Source of the DNA: Pyropia yezoensis
Lineage: Eukaryota > Rhodophyta > Bangiophyceae > Bangiales > Bangiaceae
Direction: 5' to 3'
NCBI GenBank assembly: GCA_009829735.1
Contig: CM020618.1
Coordinates: 17,841,346 to 17,905,345 of the forward strand
DNA: 64,000 bases
Shown: piece by piece, positions 54,256 to 64,000 of the stretch
Position numbering within the stretch: the stretch's first letter is position 1
Layout of the letters: every line of letters starts with the position of its first letter
The notes under the pieces: generated by a model
Seen by the model: only the letters and a program-made list of their open reading frames with translations
What the model was told of the DNA's origin: nothing
Database searches by the model: none
Position numbers and translations under genes: made by a program

Positions 54256-55112
54256 ATGGGTTTTCTTAACGAAGACTACAGCGTCTTGCTGCTCATGGCA
54301 TCTGTCGTCTTTATCGTCCCTACGGTCATGTGCATGCGTTGGCACCCGGGATGGTGGGTGGTGTCTGTCGGCACGGTCTCGTTCGTCCTCAACCTGATGC
54401 TTGCCGCAGACGGCATTGTCGAGGCGTTTGGGATTGAAGGCACGGGCAAGAAGACGGGCGTTGCCGCTGCAATCTATGCCGGTATCGCGACCGTCTCTTC
54501 GGCGGTGGGAACCTTTCGGATGAGTAAGGTGAGCACGAAGGCGAAGTGGGTGCACATGCTCGGGGCGCTGCTGCTGTCTGGATTCGGCGGTGTGGCGACG
54601 TTTGTTCTGGTTATGTTGCAGTTGGTGTACAGGACGAGCACCCATTTGAGATTGGGGCGTCGCTTTGCGAAGGCAAGTCGTTCATCTGTTCGCCCCGCTT
54701 TGCGGTCGCCGTGGCGCTGTTGTGGGTGTCGCTGCTCGCACAGATCATCATTGACTGCATGGAAGAAGAGACGCACAAGAAGCTGCAGCTGGTGCTGCAG
54801 ACGGGGCGTATTGCGGGCTTCATCGGCTACCTCATCATCCTTGTTGGGGCTTTCCGATCCTACCGTCCGAATGACAATGCTGAAAAGGAGCCCGATAACA
54901 TGTTCGGGCGGCTCACTTGGTCGACCACTACGACCGGGCCCTACCTCGGCTACGCGGCAACGAGCTGGGTGCAGAACCGCACCCGCCGCGCGCAGGAGGG
55001 GGACGCCCGAGAGCAGCCGAGCGACCGCGGAGACGCCGCAGAAAAGGGGCATGCCGGCGTTGACGGTGCGCCCGCGGCGGCTGCGCCGTCGACAACCGCT
55101 GGTGTGCCTTGA
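54256..55112 (+). CDS. Multi-pass membrane protein of unknown family (one frame break)
   Basis: ATG 54256 (MGFLNEDYSVLLLMAS) begins a protein with about six membrane segments: VLLLMASVVFIVPTVMCM, WWVVSVGTVSFVLNLMLA, TGVAAAIYAGIATVSSAV, MLGALLLSGFGGVATFVL, FAVAVALLWVSLLAQIII and AGFIGYLIILVGAF. The first four are in one frame. At about 54610-54635 coding potential moves to the next frame (DEHPFEIGASLCEGKSF), which stops at 55112 after a hydrophilic tail. Removing a 23-base GT...AG segment at about 54612-54634 restores one frame, so either a micro-intron or a one-base error is possible. No family was recognised. Topology resembles small four- to six-helix membrane proteins; no transport or enzyme motif is visible. 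Confidence 0.6.
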
Positions 55113-55322
55113 TGGCCAAATCGTACGGACAGGGGCTACCCGGGTAGCAGCGAGAGCGCGGAGCACCCGGGACACTGCACAGACACATGACAATAAAATG
55201 CGAGCCTTCAGCTACCCGCCATCCGTAGTCATATCATACTCACTGTTCGCTCCTGCGCGCATCACAGCGGCGGCAACGAAGTGAGACGCGATCGAGACAA
55301 CGCTCAGAGCGTGCGTGAGAGC

Positions 55323-56597
55323 CACTAGTGTCTAGTCTACCAACAGGCTCATTTGAGCCCCTTTTTCGGGTCCAGTTTTTTCGTACTTCCCGTGCTCCCC
55401 TGCTCTTTTTGACGTCAGAAACGGACACAGCGCAGGCTCTTTACCCTTGGGGCAACTTGAGTGCATCCTAGCTTCTCAACAACCCGGGCAAAAGGCGGGC
55501 TCTTGTCGACTCCTTCGCCCCGCCAAGGAAAGACTTCTGACGACCCTGGGCACGCTGTCCGCAGCCAGTGCGCCCCCCTCCCGTGAGTGCACAGCCGCAG
55601 GACGCAGTGGCCTTCTTTCCAGCACCAAGAGGCACGTCTCCACCCATTTATCCTTCCCCAGCCCCGTACTTTGCGGTCCGCTATGCCCCCCCCTCCCCCT
55701 CTCCCTCCCCTCGTCCCCTCTCCTCCTCCCCCTCCGCCCTCTCGACCAACCCCCCCCCACCCCTTCCCCTGTCCCGCCGCCGCCCGCTCACCCCTCTCCC
55801 CCTGCCTCCCAAAAGAGCAGGAAAGCCAGGCGGCGGCCGCGGCGACCACCGCGGCGGTGGCCGCGTCGGCGCGCCGCGCCGCCGCCGCCGCCGCCGCGTC
55901 GGCGCGGCCGCCCGCGAAGGCCGCGACAGTAGCTACGACGGCGGCGGACTCGGCGGCGGCGGTCGCCGCCGCCGCCGCCGCGTCTGCCCCCCGCGCGCGA
56001 TCCGCCGCGGCCGACGAGGCCGCGTCGGCCGCCGCCGACCGCGCGTCTGCTGCCGTCGACAGCGCGTCAGCGGCCGCAGCGTGCGTGTCAGCAGCAGCGG
56101 CCGCGTTGGCGGCGGCGGCCGCCACAGCCGCCGTGTCGTCGGCCGCCACCCGCGCGGCAGGGTCGCGGAAAAACCCGTCCGCGGCGGCCACGGCGCGCGC
56201 TTCCGCGGCCGCCGCGGCGTCGGCGCCCGCGGCGTCGGCGCGCGCCACGTTCAGCGCCGCGGCGGCGTCGGCGCACGCCGCGTCCAGCGCCGCGGCCGAG
56301 TCGGCGTGCGCATCAAGAGCGGCGGCCGCGGCGGCCGCGTCGGCGGCAGCCGCGTCTGCGACCGCGGCCGCGTCGACACGGGCGAATCGGCACCAGCGGC
56401 TGAGGGGGAAGGGCGGTCACAGGAGGCGACAGGCGGCAGCGGGGCGGCAGGGATGTGCCGTCGGTGAGGTCAAGCCAAGTCTGCTCGAACAGTGCCTCCA
56501 GGGGTCAGAATCGACGATTTCCGGGAGGCTCATTTGAGCCTCAGCACCGGCTCATTTGAGCCTTATTTGAGGTAGACTAAAGCTTTAGACACTAGGG
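55323..56597. mobile_element. CACTA-like non-autonomous element (candidate)
   Basis: The left end begins CACTAGTGTCTA; the right end is the inverse form, TAGACACTAGG, so both ends share the TAGTGTCTA core and a nearby GTCTACC. Just inside are subterminal palindromes GGCTCATTTGAGCC, one at the left (about 55346) and two at the right (about 56526 and 56549). Such short subterminal repeats are typical of CACTA/EnSpm elements. The 1.27-kb interior has no transposase. It carries overlapping Ala-rich frames (minus 55415-56248, plus 55587-56537). No clean 3-bp target duplication could be read. Confidence 0.5.
55415..56248 (-). CDS. Doubtful Ala-rich ORF within the CACTA-like element
   Basis: Its N-terminal 150 residues are Ala-rich with regularly spaced Asp/Arg (AADARSAAADAASSAAADRA), which could form a long amphipathic helix. 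The C-terminal part is Gly/Trp-rich and unlike any domain known to me. An equally long Ala-rich frame runs on the other strand, so composition alone explains the openness. Confidence 0.2.
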   Translation of the reverse strand: MARADAAGADAAAAAEARAVAAADGFFRDPAARVAADDTAAVAAAAANAAAAADTHAAAADALSTAADARSAAADAASSAAADRARGADAAAAAATAAAESAAVVATVAAFAGGRADAAAAAAARRADAATAAVVAAAAAWLSCSFGRQGERGERAAAGQGKGWGGVGREGGGGGGEGTRGGRGGGGGIADRKVRGWGRINGWRRASWCWKEGHCVLRLCTHGRGAHWLRTACPGSSEVFPWRGEGVDKSPPFARVVEKLGCTQVAPRVKSLRCVRF

Positions 56598-58828
56598 GGA
56601 TTCTGAGTCGCGTCCTCCGTAGACGGTCGGTCGGTCGGCCGTAATCCGGGAAAAAAACCAGATTACGGGACCCAGAACCCGGATATCCGGGCTATTTTTG
56701 TTGTAGGGCCACCGCCTCCGTTGCAGACTCGCTGCAGTGGACGCTATAGCCGCCGGGGCATACGCTTCACACGCTCACGGGCGACGCCCCCCCCCCCCCT
56801 CCCGCGGTCGTTGCGGTGCCCGGCGGGTGCTGCAGCCTTGCCACTGCAACGTGGCCGCAGCTGCCGTCGTCCGCACCACCCCGGCGGCCGGGATGACCGG
56901 CCGCTGGCACGTAGCCTACCGCGAGTGTCGGCGGCATGCCACCGCCGCCACCACAACAGCGCCCGTCCCTATCTTTGCTGCTGCACAGTCGCACAACCAT
57001 CACCACTGCTACCGATACCACCGCCATCGGGGTGACCCCCACTTTTCGCGGCGGTCGCTGAGTCTGCCGCCGCCGCGGCGACACTAAGTCGGACATCAGG
57101 CCCCTTTAGCTGGCCCGCCCCCCCCCGCCCCCTCCCCAAAGGATGGCGCCGTCAGTCGTCACTCCTCTTCTTGGTTCCCGGCTACAGATTCTCGACCCTC
57201 TTCTCTCCGTTGTGCTCCCCGCTGCCACCTGCCCATCCGCCGCAGCGACAGTCGACCTCCCCACAACCCCCACGGAGCGCGCCACCGACGTGGTCGACCC
57301 CATCCCCGCGTCATGTTCATCAGCGGGTGGCACCCGCCGCCGCCGCTGCCGCCGCCAGCCGCTACCTCCGCCTCCGTCACCACCGCCTGCCGCAGCTGCT
57401 GCCACCACGGTCGCCGCCGCGGCCCGTGATGTGGCTGCGGCGGCCGTGCGAAGCGGCGGCCGTGCGAAGGGGCTCTCCAGGGCAGCACTCCTCCCAGTCG
57501 GTCGGGTGGCCGCCACTCGTCGCGAACGCCGTTGACGGTGTTGACCTGCCGCCGACGAGGCCGTCTCTGCGAGTCCCACGACGCACCTAAAGTTTAGTGC
57601 GCGGCCTGCCCGGGACTTGAGGTGCGAACTGTCAAATTTCTTGTCCTAACCCGCCCTTGGAAGCTGGGCAAGTGCGAACCCGATGGCTCGAGTGCCATGC
57701 ACATACGAGATTGGTGTTTTGATTAGGGACGCTTTTCAATTTTGATTAGAGCTTCCCGTGGCATCTGAAACGTTTCAAGTATTTCAATATTTCCTGCTCG
57801 CTGTGTGTCTATCTGGCGCGCGGAGAAGAGAGCGGCGTGTAGGACTGACGTTTTTGGACCTTCAGGAGGAGCACTTTAGTGGAGACATACAATGGTGGAG
57901 AGGGGGCGCTAAGGGGATGAGGAGGGGGCGCCAACTTATGAACCTCTGCTTGATGGCGGCGTCGGCGTCGGCGTGCGACGTCCTCGGGCAGCTCTCGCAG
58001 ATGTCTCTTGAGGAGAACGACGTGAGAAGAGTGAAGGCCAGGGGAGGGAGGGGACGCTGTAAAGTAGGTGAAGCTTTGTGGGGGGCGGGGGCATGGGGTG
58101 TGTTTGCGTGGGTCGCGGCCGTCCCACCGTCTGGCACACGCTAACGACACCGCCGTGCTCCGAGGGCGTCACCTAAAGGTGGATTCCATGAAGCTGGGCG
58201 GCTGAGCACGACCCTTTCTTGACCGGCCGTAGCTTCGCTGTTACGCGAGCGTTCTGCAATCTGCCTTCTCGCATGGCTAGGGCAGCTCAGGGCGTCTCGT
58301 TTAGAGTGCTTTCTGTATTCCATATTGCCGCGACGCTTGTACAGCAAAAAGATCCATCCGATCAGGCTCGCCAAATCGGACACTTTCGCACACATATGAG
58401 GGGGCCATGAGCTCATTGACGGCGGGATCGAAGTGGCGTCATTGCAAAACGTGTATAAACACGCATGGGCACCTTTTGGTGCCTTTGCAAGGTTCTCGTA
58501 TGGCTAGTATGATGCAGGAGGTGAAGCGCAAGAAGCGCATATCTGCGTGCCAGCGCTACAGATATCCTGAAAGTTGAGAATTCTTGACAACTCCACTTCA
58601 TAGGGCCTACTTGTGAGTCGTGCATTGCCTTCTGGCCCTGATTCCACGCATGGATCGTACGGCGTGATATACTGCTCACGGGGAGGAGGTGGGGAGGAGA
58701 GACCAGCGAGCGTAGCGCTGCGAGAGCAGACAATGCGACCCAGCGTTTTGGTGGCCTGGGCCAGGCAACGTGGGGTGGGGTGGAGCGGCAAGCGTAGAGA
58801 GAGAGGAAAGCGGAACCAACCCGAACAT

Positions 58829-58847
58829 TAACCCTAACCCTAACCCC
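58829..58847. repeat. Short interstitial telomere-like repeat
   Basis: TAACCCTAACCCTAACCCC contains two full CCCTAA units plus partial ones. It is too short to be a functional telomere and is only a possible relic. Confidence 0.5.
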
Positions 58848-59210
58848 AAGGCAACAGACGAGGTGGCAAAGCGTCTTCGTGAACGGAAAGTTGGGGGTGG
58901 AGGGAGGCGACGCAGGGAAGGCGAAGAGCCAGAGGGACGAGGGTGCTGCGAAGCTGAGCAGTACCCGGCGGGGCGACAGGTACGGGGAGGTGGGGGGATT
59001 GGGTTGGGAGCGGAGGGACAGCGTGGTGCGTCAGATGAAAAGGCGATTACGCTTCCTGGAGGGCAGGGAGTAGACGGGGGGCGGGAGGGGGGGTTTGAAA
59101 GGGCAGCGGGACGCTGGTGCAGACGAGGCAGCGGCCCACATAGCGGGGTTGCGCGCAAGGGAACTCCGGGAGGGGGGGGCGTCAATATATGGAGCATGCA
59201 TAAACACTCA

Positions 59211-59303
59211 AAAGTCCAGCATGCCTATACGACCTGGAATCGCATCCCGCATGCTCCGGCCGAAGCCCCACTGGTGGGGTCGATTTGGGGCATGCTAGAC
59301 TTT
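59211..59303. repeat. 93-bp stem-loop with 15-bp arms
   Basis: AAAGTCCAGCATGCC at 59211-59225 pairs with GGCATGCTAGACTTT at 59289-59303 with a single mismatch. It could be a very small MITE or a structured RNA; nothing inside is coding. Confidence 0.6.
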
Positions 59304-59951
59304 CGTCGACCCCGGTTACAGCAGCACCGTGACCCGCGCTCCTGCTCTGCACGCGAGACAGCGGACGGTTTCTTCAGCCAGGCTTGGCCTCCAGCATTCC
59401 GGTGCACATATTCCGTGGCTAAAATAATGGTGGCTGGCTCATATATGCCCGGGTGGCCGCGCTCACGCGGCCGCGGGTGCTCCCGCTCCCCCCCCTGGCG
59501 CTCCCGCTTCCCGCGCCCGCGCGGCGCTCGCGGCGCTCGCGGCGGGTGCGGCACGCGCGGCGTGCGCTGCGCTTCCTGCGCTACCAGCGACCTACGCGGG
59601 CACCGCTGCGCTTCCCGCGTCGCTGGTGCCGCCTCATTCCCGCGCTCCTGATGCGGCGCCGCTGCCCCGCACGCCCCGCACGGTGGGCTAGCTGCGGCTG
59701 CCAGCGGCATCGGTTGGTCCGTGGGCCGCAGCGGCCTGCGATCGGCTGCCAGCTGTGAGCGGCGGCGGACATGCCGTGTACTGGAACCGGCTGCATGGGT
59801 GACCCGTTCGCCTGGTGATGGTTCGTTCAGAATTCTGCGTCGTGCACGCTCCCCTCCCCTTTGTTGCTCTCTTATCGACCCACCACGCACCCCTCGGCGC
59901 CGTGCTCTTTCGGTCATTTCTGAGTGGGCGGCTGGCTGGTCCGGCGCTGGT

Positions 59952-62900
59952 ATGGATGCGGCGCACGGCTACTCCGCTGCCGATGTCGCTCGGCATGATG
60001 GATCTCTTGACTCACAACCACCGCCACCACTACCTCTGTCCCAGCTCGTCAGCCAGAACACACTGCCTGCCTTCTCTGAACTCTGTCGCAGTGCACTCTA
60101 TCCGCATGGCGCCTCCTCCCAGGGTGGCATGGCGGGGCTCGGTCCGCTGTGAGCCCCACCGCCCGTGGCCGGCTTCTCGGGGTTGCCCCTTGCTTCTCTG
60201 GGGCCGCTTCCTCCGATTGCGCCTGTACCGTTGGTGCACGGGAACTGGCTCCCTGTAAAGCAACCTATCTTGGCCCCTTCACGTGCTTCGAGCGGCGCCG
60301 ATGCTGCCGCGGGATGTCGACCTCCCCTGCAGTCACAGGCCATAAATGTTGTGGCGGATGCGGGGTGGGTCAGAGCGCCGGACGTGCCGTTTTCGTCGCC
60401 GCCAGCCACTAGCTCCTGTCCCCCGTCGCTGGGCTCGCCGTCGTACGGTTCAACGACCCTGACATCTCCCGTTGGCTCTCCGCCTTCCCCTCCGCTGGCG
60501 CTGGCCCAGGTGGCTAATGCACTTGGTGGTTCAAGCTACGCGCTTGAAGCCCCGCCTGCAATACGCTCTGGAGCTGCCACACCGGCTACCGCAGCTGGCC
60601 AGGACGCCGGGAGCACTCGAATTTCTCGAAGCCGGGACTCACCAGCCAGCGCTGGCAAAGTCATCGACCCACCCACCCCTCCCGCCCACATCAACGTCAC
60701 ATCATCGCCGGCATCATCTCCTGCAGCCCTCTCTGCACCAAGACAGGCCCCTTCACCGCCTACGGGGCCGACACCAGGTACATCTTCCATACCATCTGCC
60801 CCAGATGCTGCACCCTCCGACCGCCGTTTGGCGCGATCCACCTTGGCGTCCCAGCCGGCCAGCTCGCGGCCACCGTCATCAATCACCGCAGCAGGCACTT
60901 ACCAGAGCGTGCCGGTCTCCATAGGCCCGGGAGGCGTGGGCCTGATGCAGGCCATTGCGACGCTTGGGCGACAGCTCGTCGACGGGCATCGCGGCCCGGT
61001 AGAGCTGATTGGCTTTTACGCAGTGATGCAAGCGAGCCCTGGCCCCCAAGACAGCCGCCCCACGAGCATCCTCATTGGTTGCTACGGCGCGAAGAGGACA
61101 GTGGAGGAGGAGGACCTGATCATGGCAGAGTGGAGGCGGCAGCGGCCAACGAATGCGGTCCTTCCTGGGGGTCGTGGGGCGTCAACAAAGCATTCCTCAA
61201 AGTCAAAGGTCGGCTCAGTTGGCACCGGTGACGCTTCCAGTGGCAGTGAAGGTATGTACACGTCAGGCCACCCGGAGCTGTTCATCAACGGCGCTGAGCA
61301 GCTATAGTCCCTGCCCACGGCGAAGAAAGGAGTCAAGGCTCTTTATCACGCCGAGCTCGCCGCAGTTCTATCTTCTTGCGAACTAAGTACATACAAGCAG
61401 CTGACGTACAACATCGTCAAAGATGTCTTCAAGAAGGATCTATCGCTCATCATGAGGCGGGGCGTGCGCAGAGGGGAATTCTCCTGGTCGCTCGTGACGC
61501 CGCCAGGACCTTCGCTCAACACGTGGAGCGTCGAAAGGACATCCGTAGTCGTCGATGGCGCCTGCTTCATCCCGCCAGACAGCAGGCATGCCAGTCAGGG
61601 TGGAGCTGGCATCGAAAAGAAGCGGGTTGCTTTCTGCGTCGCTGCGCACATCTGCCCTTCTTGGGCAGCTGTCATGCGTGGCTCATTCGTAGACATCCCA
61701 GTCAACAAAGTGGCGTTGCCCAAGCGCTTTCGGGGTGGGGACAAAGCGTTTGCGAACGCCAACGGCAGAGGCGAACAAAGGAAGAAGCTGCGAAAGCTGA
61801 GCAAGACCGCCAAGGCCAAGGGTGCGGCCAAGACGGCGGGTGGAACCGTTTCTCCAGCGGCGTTCGACGACGACTATAAGCTCAATGACCTCACGGACGC
61901 GCCTGAAGCTCCAATATGTATATCAGAGTTGGCGCAAGCAGCATCCAAGGTCCCGGTAGAGGACCTTCCGGCGCTGGACAAGTGTCCGATTCTCCCATCC
62001 TCAGCGGTTGTTTCTGTTGTTTCTCTTCCGGCTGGCAGATTTGAAGCTGTATGCCGCGAGGAGTACGCACTGCGAGTCGTGCTGCCGCGGTAGCTGATCA
62101 AGCGGGCGTTTGGGCTCCTGAGTGCCGTTGAAGCTGCGGGGGTGGAGCTCGACGGGCGGCCTGTCTCCAATGCGCCAGGCGAATTGCTTCCAATAGGTGG
62201 TGCGGCGGCGGCGTCACCTGCGGTGTCCATCACGGTGGGCAGCCATCCGCGGATACTGTGCTCCGCTGCGTCGCTCACGCACATGTCGTCGGTTGCATGC
62301 CTCCACCAGCAGCTTCATTTGTGTGTCTCGTTCGCCTCGTGGATTCCAGCACTACGCCAGAGCGCTGCGCACTTCCCCTGGGAGCTGGAGTTTCTTGTTG
62401 GCGCACGAGTTTCTGTGGGGGAAGCAGCGGAGGAAGACTTCTTGGCATGCACGAAGAGGCTGGTCGGCGACACAGCCTGGAGGTACTTCATGGTGAGGGC
62501 CAGCGCTCTCGGTGACATGCGGGGGTCAGAGGCGTACGGCGGCTGCACGGTTGCCTTCTCGGATATTGTGCTGGGTGGCCAGAAGGCGTACATGACGAGC
62601 GCCGTGCTGGAAGCTAGCTTGGTGGAGATTCGGCTGCACAGCGCACTCCGCCTCAAGTCAGCCTACGCCTTGCTCAGTGGACAGTCGGCGTCGTTCACGA
62701 CGTGCCACAAGAAGAGGGTGGAAGAGCATGACGCCCTGGGCGATATTAAGGAGATCAATAACGTCATGCCGCCGGCCCGGTATGAGCGCTTCCTCATGCT
62801 GCTCAACCTCGCTGGGCACCACTCAATCTCCGCGGAGGTGCTTCCGCAGGGCACCATTCACGTCTTGGACTCCTCCGAAGGGGGCTTTAAGGAAGAGAAG

Positions 62901-63200
62901 GACTTTGCTGTGGGCAGGGTGAAGCTGTTTGCCCATGAGACTTGGCGACTGCGACGACTGGGCAATCGATGATCACCCCAGGTTGACAAGTTGGAGGTCA
63001 AGTACGTTAACGCGGCTGTGCAAGGTGACGGGTACAACTGCAGGCCATTTGCGTCAGCCCATATTTGGTGCGCCGCGAGTGGGATGAGTCTGGGGAAGAT
63101 GGACCACGTCGTAGGTGACCACCGTCGACTGGCCATCTTGAATACGCTTTTGGCGTGTGGAAAGTGCTATGAGGAAGCGCGGGTGTCGGCCATGGCGTAG
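59952..63200 (+). pseudogene. Ulp1-type cysteine protease (C48) gene with four in-frame stops
   Basis: A single reading frame from ATG 59952 (MDAAHGYSAADVARHDGS) runs for 1,083 codons with no frameshift. It is broken by TGA at 60150-60152, TAG at 61305-61307, TAG at 62091-62093 and TGA at 62970-62972. The N-terminal third is Pro/Ser/Ala-rich. The middle has QLTYNIVKDVFKKDLSLIMR and a Lys-rich patch (KKLRKLSKTAKAKGAAK). The C-terminus is a Ulp1-like protease: LLNLAGHHSIS (catalytic His), TIHVLDSSEGG (Asp) and, after the last stop, VQGDGYNCRPFASAHIWC with Gln and Cys. All four catalytic-site residues are present but the last stop separates them. Ulp1 domains cleave SUMO-like tags and are often carried by transposons; this gene is probably a decayed element or duplicated host gene. 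Confidence 0.75.
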
Positions 63201-64000
63201 ACAGCGATCACAGCATGATAGCGTAAAGTGCACCCTTTTGTTTTATAAGTTGTTCGTCTTCCTCACGATGAATGCATCACACCCCTTCCCGAGTTGCGAC
63301 GCCGTCGTGGCAGTGCCTCTCTTGTCGCGCAACCAGGAAGCAAGGGCCGAAAAGTATGCGATTGCGAATCGCAAACCGGTCACACACTACGCCATCCAAG
63401 AGCGTCCTGACTCGGAAAACAGAAAAACGTCGTCCAGCAGCATGACCCTACCGACCCGACCTGGTCACTACCTGCAGTTGTACTCAGTCGAGCACTTTCA
63501 GCGACACCACCGGGATCCATGACGAGGCCTTCACCTGCACAAGGTCAAGTTGCTGCGAGCCGAAGAGCTTCTAACGCCAGAGGGTGGGGAGGCCACAGCC
63601 GCGACTGTCTGCTCTCGGACAGTGGCGGAACCCCAATGACTGACACTGACAGTCTGCGGCGCCCACGCAGTGAAGAATGATAGCCCTTCTGGCATCGAAG
63701 CGCCGGTTTTAGGTGGGGGGGGATACCGTGGCAGCAATGGTCGTGGCCGCATACTGGTGGGCGGCAGCAATCGCGGAGTGGCAGGGGTAGGCCGCCGGCG
63801 CAAAACGAGAAAGCAATTGAGTTTGCAATGCGACGGGTGCAGAATCGGGGGGAGAGAAACCGAAGTTGTGGTCGTGGTGAGCTGTGGCAGAGCGGCACAG
63901 TGGCCGTGAGGCAAAGATAGGCGGATGCCGCTGGCCAAGAGAATCCGCAACCAGCGCAAGTGATGCTCCCGGGGCAGTTGTGGGAGAAAGACCGGTGGCG
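63201..64000. other. No gene recognised
   Basis: 800 bp after the Ulp1 pseudogene. It starts with a short AT-rich stretch (63230-63260), perhaps a 3' flank. The minus-strand frame 63531-63959 has no known domain. Confidence 0.4.

Larger units (their letters stand above)
56598..59951. other. Long region without a recognised gene
   Basis: 3.35 kb. It holds a 14-bp palindrome CCCGGATATCCGGG (about 56680-56695), a GC-rich part (56720-57600) and a less GC-rich part (57600-58700). It also holds a short telomere-like CCCTAA run (58829-58847) and a 93-bp stem-loop with 15-bp arms (59211-59303). Short frames such as plus 57758-58144 match nothing I know. Confidence 0.45.

Noticed and set aside
53570..54397. 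Secreted protein with an N-terminal signal peptide
   Set aside because: It lacks a proper ATG at the track start, overlaps the membrane gene at 54256 in another frame, and has no domain.
58829..58847. Chromosome end or telomere
   Set aside because: Only two to three CCCTAA units, with ordinary sequence on both sides.

Overview
The window looks like nuclear DNA of a GC-rich eukaryote, most plausibly a bangiophyte red alga (Porphyra/Pyropia type). This is an inference. It rests on very high GC with long poly-G/poly-C runs, long intronless reading frames, Ala/Pro/Gly-rich insertions inside conserved proteins, organellar and eukaryote-specific genes (copine, UFSP2, mitochondrial TsaD/Qri7, MMAB, MYND), a Hedgehog-type Hint domain outside animals, and plant-like transposons (Ty3/gypsy, PIF/Harbinger).

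Layout. 1-1102 is the 5' part of a copine gene on the minus strand, cut by the window edge. 2424-18729 is a 16.3-kb compound minisatellite of 171- and 231-bp units. It is fused to the 3' side of a minus-strand Ty3/gypsy pol gene, directly after RNase H. 18730-25724 holds two nested, related LTR elements. The inner one (LTR 23277-23746) landed in the gag gene of the outer one (LTR 25363-25724), and both have the same 19-nt primer-binding site. 25740-31270 is more transposon and repeat territory: an acidic ORF, a 4 x 102-bp coding-compatible repeat, a dead PIF/Harbinger transposase, a C-run minisatellite and a 273-bp tandem duplication.

31517-55112 is the gene-dense part: an HxxxDG acyltransferase, the UFM1 protease UFSP2, mitochondrial TsaD, a secreted Hint (Hog) protein, cobalamin adenosyltransferase, a choice-of-anchor-A-like surface protein, an ABCB6/HMT1-like half transporter, a MYND zinc-finger protein and a multi-pass membrane protein. 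UFSP2/TsaD and Hog/MMAB are divergent pairs. Several genes change frame exactly at a homopolymer, which points to assembly errors rather than real breaks.

55323-64000 is again accessory: a CACTA-like non-autonomous element with subterminal palindromes, a long stretch without recognisable genes, and a Ulp1-protease gene that keeps one frame for 3.2 kb but carries four in-frame stops.

No bacterial-type operons, CRISPR arrays, rRNA or tRNA genes were recognised.
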